From: Stereum hirsutum FP-91666 SS1
Lineage: Eukaryota; Basidiomycota; Agaricomycetes; Russulales; Stereaceae
Length of the DNA stretch: 64,000 nt
Assembly: GCF_000264905.1 (NCBI RefSeq)
Contig: NW_006763153.1
Coordinates: forward strand, 439,737-503,736
Reading direction: 5' to 3'
Positions within the stretch are counted from its first letter, which is position 1. Every line of letters starts with the position of its first letter. Below are positions 34,408 through 44,802 of this stretch, one piece after another. A program made the translations under genes and the position numbers. Under the pieces are notes generated by a model that ran no database searches, had not been told where the DNA came from, and saw nothing but the letters and a program-made list of their open reading frames with translations.

Positions 34408-35020
34408 ACATGGCATCGGCGCCTCTCGCTCGCTATCATATAGCTCTGCTCTGTGTCTTGCATATGTCCATCTTCCGCTTTGAATTGTACTAGTATATCT
34501 GTTTTACCATTGAATCAACTTGGAGTACCTTGTCGACTACGGCTGCAACCAGGCTCCGCAGTTTTCAGTTCCCCGTCCCGTTGTTTCCACTGGTGTCTTT
34601 GATGGCCATACCCTGTACTGGGGTGACACCCAGCAAAACCTGTCGTGTTTTGCTGGCTGAGATGCGTGAGATCCAAGCAGTTGAAGACAGTTGTCACTTC
34701 CTTTTCGGAAGGCTTCGAGCATCTGTATCGAAGAAAATCTTTGGCCACACCTGAGCTGGCCAGCGTTGAGGTGGCGTGATCAGACTCGATCGTTTCCAGA
34801 GGAACGCGGGGCATTGGCAGTCTGCCCTCTGCATCGACTAGTAGGTTCCATTCCGGGCCAAGAATCAGCCCTGTTTCAGTCATGCCATTGTTCCTTGACA
34901 CGGCGGCGCTGGCCAAGGCGGTGGCTGTAGGAATAACGAATTCCATTGCTTTGTTTTCGACGTCCGCTCGCTTGTTTTAGCACTTGGTCTCTTTGTCCGT
35001 TTGCTGCGTCACTAGGTCGT
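34408..35020. other. Intergenic, no gene recognised
   Basis: No supported gene. The right end carries a TATA-like gtatataa at about 35024-35031, upstream of the next gene. Confidence 0.35.
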
Positions 35021-35117
35021 GGCGTATATAACCGCTCCCGCCGAACACTCTCTTTCTGCCCCTTGTCCTGATCCTTCTCGTCTCCCTCCATCTGACTGTT
35101 GTCTATATGCTTCCGTC

Positions 35118-35708
35118 ATGAATCGTCTGGCAGAATTCCTTTCCGCTTCAAACTTGTATGATTGTCGCACTTTAGCTGACATTAATCTTTATTTGGCGAT
35201 ATAGGATATACTGGAGGATACGTACATCGACATCGGTATAGCTACCTTCTGGCATGTTGACCCTCCTGGAGGGACACCGAGTGTCACACATGGTCCTATC
35301 ATACAGGAAACTACAACTCGGATGATACCGAGCAGATTCGAGCCTTTTATCAGGACGGACACGCACAGCGACGTATTACATCCCAGTTCCGGTCTCCGTT
35401 CCACTGATATACCTTCCCTCACACACTACACCTGTGTTGTTCGCCCTCATCCTCCTTTCTCCGAGTTATCGTCCCTCCCTGAGCAGTGCGAAGCAATTTA
35501 CTCGCGTCTGCTCACGATTGAAGGCTTCTCAGAGTACTTCCGGATATCAGCCTCCTTACATGCTTTTCGCCACCCGACTGATATCGTTACAGAGCTGCGG
35601 GACTGCCTAGCTCTGGGCGCGTGCGGTGTTTGGCGGGTACGGGTACGGGTTCGTCTCTGGCACCCGTTGGACCCGTGCAGAACCCTAAGCTCAAGTCACT
35701 ACATGTAG
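35118..35708 (+). CDS. Possible gene with weak Cdc24-like (CH-type) segment
   Basis: A short first exon from ATG 35118 (MNRLAEFLSASN) ends at gtatga (35156), and an acceptor gatatag ends at 35204. The downstream frame from 35205 (DILEDTYIDIGIATFWHVDP ...) is open to 35708. The phases do not match (exon 1 leaves two bases while the good frame needs none), so either the start exon is different or the gene is damaged; the first internal Met is at 35322. The segment EQCEAIYSRLLTIEGFSEYF followed by LRDCLALGA resembles the calponin-homology-like region of the fungal Rho-GEF Cdc24, but only weakly, and no GEF or PH domain follows. The C-terminus encodes VRVRVR from a ggtacg repeat. Confidence 0.35.
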
Positions 35709-36080
35709 TGCCTCATCCGTAGGATGACCTCCCGTATAACGTCTACTCTGTGTGGAACCTGGTCAGTAGGTCGACTATCCATTGCAGGTTATCCTTGCGA
35801 AATACAAGCTCTGAGAAGCAACTCCGACATCGATTACAGGGAGATGCATTCGGAGAAGGTGTAGTAGTTCCCTGCGTCTGATGAGATGACGTATATTTCG
35901 TTCTCGCCCGAGTCTATACACACTGCAGCTTCAAACGGCGACATAATATGACAATGCTGTGGTCGTTCGACGGACACTTCGGGTGAATTATATACATAGG
36001 GACATGGCAACGATTCATTGGACTATAGACGATTTGACCTGCTCAGTATACGTACATGTGGAATCGACATCTGCACCACC
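35709..36080. other. Intergenic, no gene recognised
   Basis: No supported coding sequence; convergent 3' flanks of the genes at 35.1 and 36.1 kb. Confidence 0.3.
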
Positions 36081-36082
36081 GT

Positions 36083-36524
36083 TTACTTTGCGAGCAGCGT
36101 TTTCAACATACCCTTTATGTCCTTCATCTCCTCTCCTAACTGTGCAAAGCGCTTCTCCGTCTCCTCATCACGCCTCTTCATCTCTTCAGCCAAGTCCGCG
36201 AAGCACTTATTCAACTCCTTCACCTCTTTTCCCAGCTCCTTCACCTCTTTTCCCAGCTCCGCCACAATAACTTCAACAGTCTCGACTTGGCCTCTGAGCT
36301 TATCTATTTGATCATTTATTTCATAAGAGGCGAAGTAATATGTTGTCAGATGAGTAACATTTGAGTATATACATAGTGCGTTCGGACATACCAACGGGTA
36401 TGCTGGACGTTGACACCCCGCTGAAAGACGGTGCCGGACTATGTGTCCTCCCGCCGACCCTCACCTGCATCTTCTTAAACCACACAGGGCACCGGACTTC
36501 AAGCTCACTTTCCGCTGAGCACAT
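36083..36524 (-). CDS. Small coiled-coil protein (about 117 aa), unknown function
   Basis: Two exons on the minus strand: 36524-36392 (MCSAESELEVRCPVWFKKMQ ... VSTSSIPV) and 36303-36083, joined in frame across a gtatgt...aaatag intron of 88 nt to give IPVDKLRGQ. Exon 2 is one continuous coiled coil of seven-residue repeats, first VAELGKEVKELGKEVKELNK, then EEMKRRDEETEKRF, EEMKDIKGMLKTLL and stop. The exact ELGKEVK duplication suggests recent internal expansion. N-terminal exon unrecognised. The start is the first Met in the frame and further upstream exons cannot be excluded. Confidence 0.55.
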
Positions 36525-37828
36525 TCTGCGAATATACGAATTACCCGCAACATCCCCCTTGCAATCCCCTCAGCGCTCATTCCACGTAATTATGACACAA
36601 ACACAATATATACGCGAGTTCAACGAACTTGAAGGGACGTACCGGGATTTTAGCCCGCTATATAATAAAATATGACATTTTCCAGAGGTTTATTCAGCGA
36701 GGACGGAGATCGTGAAAGTGGATTATATTCAACAGTGTAGGTACTAAGTAGTATGTAACTCGTACAGGCGGCATCTACGGCTACGGAGGCTGCTCTCAAC
36801 ATAAGTTACATATGCACACGTCAATCAAACATTACACCGGCTGTAAGCCACTACAACCCAGAGCAACCAAAAACCGTGCAAACCGCAGTTTCATGAATGT
36901 GGCTATCGGGTTGGGGTGAATGCGTGCGGAGACCTAGATATATGCTAGTCAATGATGTGAAATGCAAACGAAAAGTACATATAGCGTACCTTTGCGGACT
37001 TTGAAGTCTGAGTGGAAGGTATATCTGAGCTAAGTTGAAAGCATAAGGTGTCATGCAAGAGGAGACACGGAGCACGTACATACAATCCATGGCCGGCTCG
37101 GGAGCGCAAGTTATGATCCAGCTGTGAGTTGAACAAATCATCCTATGTGGGCAGTACACACCTTTGGAGAATTCCATCACCGAAGTAAACCCTCCACTAA
37201 ACATCCTTCGCACCTCATGATATTGTTCACCCGGAATCCGAAGAAAGTGGTCGTAGATGTGGGCGCGCACCTCGGAACAAAGACATCGAATGAGAAGTGT
37301 CGAGGCGAGCGAAGGATGTCGAAAAGGGAGAGAGGGGGGAGGGGAGGAGGAAGGGAGGAGGAAGAGAGGAGGAAGGGAGGAGGAAGGGAGGGGGCGGCAG
37401 GGAGAGGGAGGGAGGGAGAGGGAGGGAGGGAGAGGGAGGGAGAGGGAGGGAGGCGGGGTGACGGCGGGATGTTGGTCTTTATGTAGAGCGGTGAGGAGAT
37501 CGCGCACGGACCACGTCGTCGCTTGTTGACGTCATGCCTGGAGGTGAACGAGAGCGAGAGAGAGAGGTTCGAACGGCGAGCGAGGGGTGGAGGAGAGCTG
37601 TGAAGTTGAGAGGAAGTCGAGAGACACGAGAGAGCTATTTGTGGACGCGCTCAGCATCGCGACTTTTGCTTCCGAACTTGCCCTATTTTGGAGGATTACT
37701 CGGCGGATAAAGCAATTCATTCTCGTTCGGGACATGCTGGCGAGAATCTTGTGTATATTTTGATTCCCCCCGGCATCCCCGCGGAGGAAAATTCCGCCTG
37801 AAGTCCGGTGGGGTATTTCTGCCTCGTG
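36525..37828. repeat. Intergenic with a long purine tract
   Basis: Almost pure G/A on the + strand from about 37321 to 37457, made of gggaggaggaa and gggagagggagg repeats, a candidate for H-DNA or G-quadruplex formation. No gene recognised in the flanks. Confidence 0.6.
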
Positions 37829-38272
37829 TTATCCCCCCCCCTCATGGGTCGTAATGAGCAACTTGAAAATGGCGAGCTCCTGGCTCTGCGAGAGCGAGGA
37901 GATCGAGAGCGATCGGAGGTCACCGGACGAGTCGGAACTGTCTGATAGTCCGGAGCTGTCGCCCTGTCGGACGAAGGAGGTGTCGTACCCGCTGAGGGTG
38001 TCGTCGGTGGATGTCGAACGGTCAAAAGAGAAAGATGTGTCCGCGGGCGCGATTTCGCGAGATGTCGTGGACGTGGGCGACGAGAGGATGCGAGTAGTGT
38101 CGGGCGAGTGAACGAGAATGTCTTTCAACTGACGAGCAACTTCCGCATCTTCTGGAGCGAGAGTTTCCCAAGGCATGTTCATTATGGGAAGAACGTTGGC
38201 CATGAATTGTTCGATGGAGACGTCGAGGACATCCATGAATTCCATGGCCCTTTCTCCATCGATGTCGGACAT
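37829..38272 (-). CDS. Small acidic Ser/Asp-rich protein, hypothetical
   Basis: Open minus-strand frame from ATG 38272 (MSDIDGERAMEFMDVLDVSI), about 147 residues. The N-terminal half looks helical (EQFMANVLPIMNMPWETLAP, DAEVARQLKDIL); the C-terminal half is Ser/Thr/Asp rich. The frame stays open for 45 codons upstream, so the start could be further up or in another exon. No family recognised, no splice defect visible. Listed on codon quality and openness only. Confidence 0.35.
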   Translation of the reverse strand: MSDIDGERAMEFMDVLDVSIEQFMANVLPIMNMPWETLAPEDAEVARQLKDILVHSPDTTRILSSPTSTTSREIAPADTSFSFDRSTSTDDTLSGYDTSFVRQGDSSGLSDSSDSSGDLRSLSISSLSQSQELAIFKLLITTHEGGG

Positions 38273-39740
38273 GATGGCGTGCGAGAGCGGTGAGGGTCGA
38301 TAGGCTGAGTGGTTTAGAGGGCAATATTTGAGCGGTAGACGCTTAGAAGAGCGACAATACTGAAAGAAGATGGGAGCGGCGGAGAGTTTGAGCGAGACCG
38401 TGGACATTCAAGTTGTAGCAGTAGCTGACAAGGGTTGATGTGTGCCTTGCTGGGACGACCTTTTCCGCGGCCTCGAAACGAGACCACGCATTTGTATGTG
38501 TGTACTCCGGGTGGCGCGCCACAGCTGCGAGATGCCACGATTGTTTCACACTTGTGGATTCGACTCCCGAGTTCTCCTGCCTCATATCTGGCTGGCCATG
38601 TCGGAAAACTCATATGGTGGAGCACGGCAGAGTCGTACAATATACTTACATACATCCACATCTCAGTTCGCAAGAGGTGTCAGGCTGCGAGGGATACTAC
38701 CGTGACAAACTGAAACCAAAGGAAGAAAGGTCTATTCAAACTACAAAAAGTTACAAGGTATATAGGACAAATTCTCCATAAAGAACGACGCTGTAAAACA
38801 CCAAATTCATGAAAGAGGTCGTGATCAAGAACAGGCCTAGGTAGAAATACGTGCATTGACATGGTGCGCGCCGCGGCGATCACACCTACACACACACACA
38901 CACATACGGGCAACCACCTGACCATCAAACATCCGGATTCGAGATTTGCTGCGTCAGACTCAGAGTATCGATGCCGTTCGTCCAAGTTGAAGCTCGAACC
39001 TATCAACGGCATCCACAACCTCGCATCCTCCATACATAACGCGTCGCTGCAGCCCGCCGCCTTGTTATACATCTCCTCTATGTTCCAGAACAATGTTAAC
39101 ACCTTCACTCACACCCAATGCCTCCAGAACCTTAACCCTCCTATTCAAACAAATACTTGCACAGATCCACATTCTCTACCATCTTCCCTCCTAGGCCTTT
39201 CGCCTTCTTCCACCCGTTCTGCTCCCACCTATATATCCACTCCACCATGCCCCACTGGCGGCGAGTAGGCTCAGATGAGAAGCAAAAGCGATAACGACAG
39301 AAAATAAGTAAAAGGGATATCCGTCGTCGGTGTCGGGTGTCGGTCACGGTGCTTATTGTACATAGGAGTCTAAAATCGAACTGAAGAGCACGTAAGTTAT
39401 ATATACTGTATAACAGCTCGCATGATAACAGCATGGGTGGCAGTCTGGCTATGTTTTGTATGCTCCGGTCCGACACATTCCACGTTTCAAGCGAAAATCT
39501 GGGGTTGGCATTCAGTTAATATTGGGAGAGGAGCCACGCTGAACGCCACCGCAGCTAGTGCGCGATTCGGACGTCCTGGGTTGGGAGGGAGCAATTTTTG
39601 GTGACGGCGACGACGTAGATGAGGAGGTGACCGAGATTAGAGAGCTTCGCGAGCGGATGCAAGGGACCGTCTGGGTCAAGGGGCACAAAGAGTGTGGCTT
39701 GAAGGGTCTGTCTATCTGCTACGGGCACTGTGGTACTGCA
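38273..39740. other. Intergenic; (CA)n microsatellite
   Basis: An acacac run lies at about 38886-38904. A + strand frame at 39558-39896 has an acidic start but no domain. The right end runs into array B. Confidence 0.4.
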
Positions 39741-40253
39741 TGCGCCTCGCACACAGAAATCGGTATTGCGAACACAATACTGCGCCCACCAACGTCGATG
39801 AGGTGTCGACGGGATACCCTACGTATGAGGAGTGTCTCACAGCATAAAATACCGCACGTGGAGAGAAAACAATCGGGGGGAGGGGCGAAGAGGTAAGGCG
39901 GTGACCTCGCCCACCCAAAAACTCGGATTCCGGACGCGAAACACGTCCAGAAGCCCCAAATTCAACGGGGATACTCTATCTGGAGTGTCAGGAGTGCCCT
40001 CCACCGAAACAATAAAGGTGAAAAAATAAAAATAAAAAAAGGCACACCAAGGTAGAGGGGCAACATCATGCCCCCAGGCAGACCATTGTGAACTGTGGGA
40101 AACCGGAACAGCAAATGGTAAGTCCAAAGTGTTCAGTGGCCTGCATAAATGAAATATCACTCAGTTCAAATTCCTGCTGGACTTTCGAGGTTAGAGAACG
40201 CACCTTGCCACCCATGGTGGGGGGGGGGGCGCACCGTGCATCTAGGTGGACCC

Positions 40254-40833
40254 AAGGGGAGCTGACAAATATAATGAATAACCGGGACCTGGTTAGTTAG
40301 TTAGGCCCTCAGGCCTCTTAAAAAAATTTTGGACCCCACCCAGAAAATCACCAAACAATCGCCAAAATAATACATTGGGCTGGGAGCGATATAGGTATCA
40401 TGTGCTGATGCTAATTGGATTATTATAGAACCATTTTGTGGGCAAAATGTTGATGACTGGGTCAAAACTAGAGTGAAATAATTAAGGGTTTCGCCGTTGG
40501 GCAGTCTTACGCAAACTTCAAAGCTCAGACTGGTAAATTGAGTGTGATTGAGCAGCCATGCATCATGGAAATATAGAAGTATAAGGTTTGGGATCAGAGG
40601 CTAGGGCAGCGGAAGATCAACGTCAACGGCGAACATAACCTAGCCTAATTCAAGTGCAGATTGAATGATAGACTGATGATAAATCACTTATACTTCATTC
40701 CCCAAAAGAAATAAAGAGCGGAGATTCTTCTGATTGGCTCAGAAATATTAATTACAGTTAGTTAGTTCACCCCTCGCCTCCCTTAAAAAAAAATCGACTC
40801 CCGGTGTTTCATTCAGGATCTCAGCTCCCCTTG
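40254..40833. mobile_element. 580-bp inverted-repeat element with 9-bp target duplication
   Basis: Ends aaggggagctga and tcagctcccctt are inverted, with further imperfect symmetry (aatgaa, ccggga) inside. The 9-bp word ggtggaccc stands on both sides (40245-40253 and 40834-40842). A 9-bp duplication is typical of Mutator-like elements. Internal gttagttagtt blocks near both ends are in direct orientation. No transposase; non-autonomous. It splits array B. Confidence 0.7.
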
Positions 40834-41344
40834 GGTGGACCCACGATCATCGTTCATGATGGCCATCACAGACGGCACGTGTTTTGCTGATGGTGGAATA
40901 CAACTCCAGTAACCTTGTGAGTATGACACGAAGACCATCTGACAAAAAGTGAGTGAGTGTCACGAATTCCTACGTGCATATGAGTGCCAGTGGAAGGTGT
41001 CACTTACCCCGACATACCGCAATTGCGAGGCCAGTATCATCCCGACCACCACATTTGAAGAAGTGGCAGTTCCCTAAAAGATATTTGAGTCATCTACAGT
41101 GGAGAAAACCCGCCTCAAAAACTTACATTTTCAATCGCGCGATAGTTAGGGGGAGGGGGTGCCCACCGCGAAAATATCAATATCTCGGCCATAAGAGGGC
41201 ATATCGGGCCCAAGTTGGACGTGTTAACTGTTCAATAAATGCAATAAGAGCCACGAAACAAACAAAAGAGGGATGAAAAAGGAAAGTGAAAAAGGCGCAC
41301 CATGCCTCTCTGGGTACCCCACGAACATCGTTCGTGATGGAGTA

Positions 41345-42030
41345 CTGTAGTTTTTCGCGCACAAGTTTGTGTCCCGTGTCCCATGGGAGCCGCGAACGAA
41401 CTTGTGCCGCGGGACAGTCCCACCCCATTGACGTGCACTGAACTTGTAAATGGGACAAACCAAAATTTGACGAAAATTTAACGAAAATGTGAATATATTC
41501 TAGGCTCCTAAATTGACCTCAGGAAGGCCCCCACGGCACACTTTGGGCTAGATTTTACTACTGGGTGAGCTCTTCCACCCCAATAGATGTTATCTGCAGC
41601 CAGAAAAATGGACTTTTGCGTTGCAAACCGATGAGAATGAGTTTTAAAAGTGAGAATTTCAAGTGAAAGTTCATTTCGAAGGGGAATGTGTAGGCTGGCT
41701 GTGATTGGCTGATCACCCTCCTTTGGCCTGCATCGGCGCCTACCGAAGGTGTAGAGACGAACTATTACTTGAAAATTGGCGTTGCCGACCTCCAGATTCG
41801 CTGATCCGAAGCTCACAGAAACTCTTACTTTTCAGGCTGCAGATAACATCTAATGCAGAGGATGAATGGCTGTTGAGCAGTTATGAAAGGTCATATTCCT
41901 GAAATGGCGTCGATGTTCACGAACATTGTCCCTTGTCCCGGTCTGCTTGCGAACCGGGACGCGAACGGATTATGTCATCTCGGCAACGGCCGAGGGGCGG
42001 TGGCGTGAACTTGTGCGCGAAAAAGTACAG
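41345..42030. mobile_element. 686-bp TA-flanked inverted-repeat element, family 1 copy 2
   Basis: Same ends, same length and, by eye, the same sequence as the copy at 25290-25975, in the same orientation. TA flanks at 41343-41344 and 42031-42032. Contains the same nested TA-flanked inverted pair. It sits inside array B, so it inserted after the array formed. Confidence 0.85.
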
Positions 42031-43760
42031 TATTGTCGACGCATTGATCAGCAATATTATGGAACGTTCATACAAGTATTTTGAGCCTGAAACGAAGGTA
42101 ATCGCATGGAAAATGAGTGAGTTACGCTAAAGTTTCAGTTCAAATGAATATAAGGTATGACTTACCCCCAGAAAACGCAATTCCGAGCGCGCTATGGCTT
42201 CGAACGCCGACGTGATGATAGATACAGTGTCATATTACTGGGGTGAGTCACATGCTGCAGAAAAAACCGGGCAGCGAACCTTGAATTCCCAATCGCGCGA
42301 CACTCAGAGGTAGGGGGTGGCCCACCGGCCAAACAGCCGATATACTCACCCTGAGAGAGCACACCGGCCCTAAACAAGAGGTAGACACGGTCTACAGAGT
42401 GCATTGATTGCCGTCAAACACAAAAAAGAGCAAGAGAAAAGGAAGATAGGAAGGCGCACCATGGTCCCTTGGCCAGAGAACTTTCCCACGCTGTCAAATC
42501 AGCGCTGATTTGACTCAGTCCTTGGCGGGGGAGACTATTTCTCACCTTTCTCGACGACGAGCAGGCCGTTCTGCGTGGAACCAAATGTGGTAATGAGATG
42601 GTAGACCTGTCTGACGATTATTAATTCATCACGAAGCAATTCAAACGAAAAGTGAGCCAATGGGAACATATTTGGTGTGGGGGATTTGAGGCAATAACTC
42701 ACCGGCATGCTCGCCTTCGTTCTTCCTCATTACTCGGTCGATTCGCGTCAAACCTTTTGTGCCGCGGGTGGAAAAAAGTGTTCCAGTCAGTTTGAGCCTA
42801 TATACTTAGAGCCGGATCGAACCGCAAAAAATCAAACACGAACGAAAGTTGGAAGAGAAGTATTTTGGAGCCATGACTCACCTGGGAGGTTCGCGTCGAC
42901 CCGTCCGTTTGCAGCAGTGGTGCGTACGACCGCGATCGGAGATCGATAGTCCATGTGAAGGCAGTGATTTCTAGCTACTTATTTTGAAGAAAGAACCGCA
43001 AATAAGCGAGAACGAACCGAATTTCGAGGAGGGGGGGTGTTGAGAGTGAAACTCACCTCGCTGTTTGTGCGCGTTCTAGACGATGCGTGGGTCGTTTCTC
43101 TCCAAATCTTCATCGTGAGTGATAAGTACATACCGGTGCCGTTCTTTTGAGGCCACGACACTGGAAATCGAAGGATATTTGAGCAGACGGGAACGCATTT
43201 TCGGAACAGGGTATTAGGAACGAAAACCCACCAACGTGTTTCATCTCGTTCTCGCCGTTGAGTGGCCCAGTCCTCTCCAAACGTTTATGCAGGTTGGTGC
43301 ACCTACATCGTCCCGTCATTTCTAGCGCGCTAGATTGAAAATCAAACGATAACTGAGCAAACCCGAACACATTTCCGAGTGCTAAGAGCGAAAACTCACC
43401 AATACACCTTTCCTCGTTCCCCAGGATAAGTGGTCAGTGTCCTGCCAAACCTTTACTCAGGCTAGCTGAGCTACCCCATGCCGCCGTGGAATACAGGCCT
43501 ATATATTGAAAATTGTGAAAGAATTGAGCAAACGCGTACAAATTTTCGAGAGGGGTATATGAGAGGCGAAAAGATACCAATGTTTTCGTCCTTGTTGTCG
43601 ACGATGGATGGGCCTTTTCCTATCAAACATTTTTGGGGTGGATGCACCTGACCCGCCCCGTCATTTTGGGCCCATAGCATTAGAAATTGAACCGATATTG
43701 AGCAAATGCGAATACACTTACTTGAATGGCACGCGGTTGGGCCTTCTCGATAACTGGACG

Positions 43761-44449
43761 TCAGCGGTGGACAGCGTGGAAGAGGACACGAGTAACACAC
43801 AAGGTGAGGACAGTAACGTCTGGGGCAGTCGCCGTCCCTCCACGAGTCGCATCCATCACAGCCAAGTACACCGCTTCACACGGTTGAACGAATCCACTGC
43901 CTGCAGCAGAGTCAAAGTGAAAGCTACAGAGGGAGAGAGAACGGCGGGTTGGTCCAAAATGGCACTGGAGTTGGACAGAGTGAAGTAACGCACAGCAGGC
44001 CACACAGCGGCACGGGAAGCGTCCCGAGACGTCGATCCTGAATCAAACAGCCTTCGAGAAGAACAGCCGTCAAGTGACTTTTGCCAGAGCCCTATCCCGG
44101 AGACGATTTCATACATCCCTTGAGCTTGAGTAAGCTTCAAAGAGAAAATGAATACACGAACCTGCAGACCACATACGACGGCGCTGAAAGGGGTGTTTGT
44201 GTTCACGTACAGTTTCGTGAGTGGCGAAGGCTCCTTACTAGTAGGTGAATGCAGAACGTTTCCGTAGACTGGGCGCTGAGGAAGGACGGTCGTACCAATG
44301 ACATTCAAGGCTTCGTTTGTGAAGAGCGGAGCGGTCCGCATGCTATGGCTTCCTGCCAAGTCTGTGTCGTGTTGAAATGAGCTCACATAGCGAAACAAGA
44401 GTTCAGCCTCCGGACTGAGGCCAACGGTAGCGTTGGTGGAGTATGGCAT
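43761..44449 (-). CDS. Fungal P-loop NTPase, N-terminal part
   Basis: Start ATG 44449 (MPYSTNATVGLSPEAELLFR). Exon 1 44449-44162 ends VVCGLQ. The intron ends gggatag at 44092, and exon 2 opens GSGKSHLTAVLLEGCLIQ, so splicing rebuilds a Walker A motif CGLQGSGKSH exactly across the intron. A second intron (gtgcgt...ctgtag) joins PLCGL to LFHFDSAAGSGFVQPCEA, then VYLA and DVTVL. I recognise this as a family of uncharacterised Agaricomycete P-loop ATPases with the order GSGKSH ... PLxGL(V/L)FHFD ... CEAxYL ... VxVL. Normally the protein continues for several hundred residues; here the recognisable part stops near 43800 and array B follows. Either the array replaced the 3' half (pseudogene) or it is spliced to it. 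Confidence 0.7.
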
Positions 44450-44800
44450 GGCAAATTATGTGCTATATACAAAAGCTAGTCAAGAGTCGAGAAAGAAGCA
44501 ACGGTCGGGATCCCAGCTCGGGCTCGTAAAGCATTCTGCTTACGTCAAAGCGAACCAAGCACTGGTACGCACGGCACGCCACATAAATATGACGCCGCGG
44601 CAGTTGAGTAATGATTGGAAGATGAGGCAAGGAAAAAGGCGACCAGACAGATTGAACCGAGCAGGCGACAGGGTGCGAGTGAGAGCTTGAAAGAAACGTG
44701 AAGGGTACGAAGCCGGCAGGAGATAAAAATCTTCAGACAAGAAATGAACCTAAATGAACACTCAGTAACGTACAGAGACGGCGAGGCCGGGCCGCAAAGC
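44450..44800. other. Divergent spacer between the P-loop gene and COG3 relic 1
   Basis: 5' flank of the P-loop gene on the left. No separate feature recognised. Confidence 0.3.
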
Positions 44801-44802
44801 TA

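Larger units (their letters stand above)
39741..43735 (-). repeat. Array B: tandem exon-intron-like units related to array A
   Basis: Donor-complement words on the + strand start near 42541, 42698, 42877, 43052, 43228, 43395, 43573 and 43717, spaced mostly 157-179 bp, as in array A. Cores on the minus strand again follow a Gly/Pro-x-[LV]-x-x-E/D-N pattern before the donor: TQNGLLVVEKG, GPLNGENEMKHVG, GPSIVDNKDENIG, RPVIEKAQPRAIQ. Longer shared blocks with array A include ggcgcaccatgg (9629, 41297, 42452) and the aaatcagcgctgatttga region (42496, with relatives near 8090 and 10300). The left half is interrupted by elements at 40254-40833 and 41345-42030. The P-loop NTPase coding region lies just upstream on the same strand. 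Confidence 0.65.

Noticed and set aside
37145..37529. Gly/Arg/Glu-rich open frames
   Set aside because: These are read-through of a pure purine tract in several frames and lack any domain.
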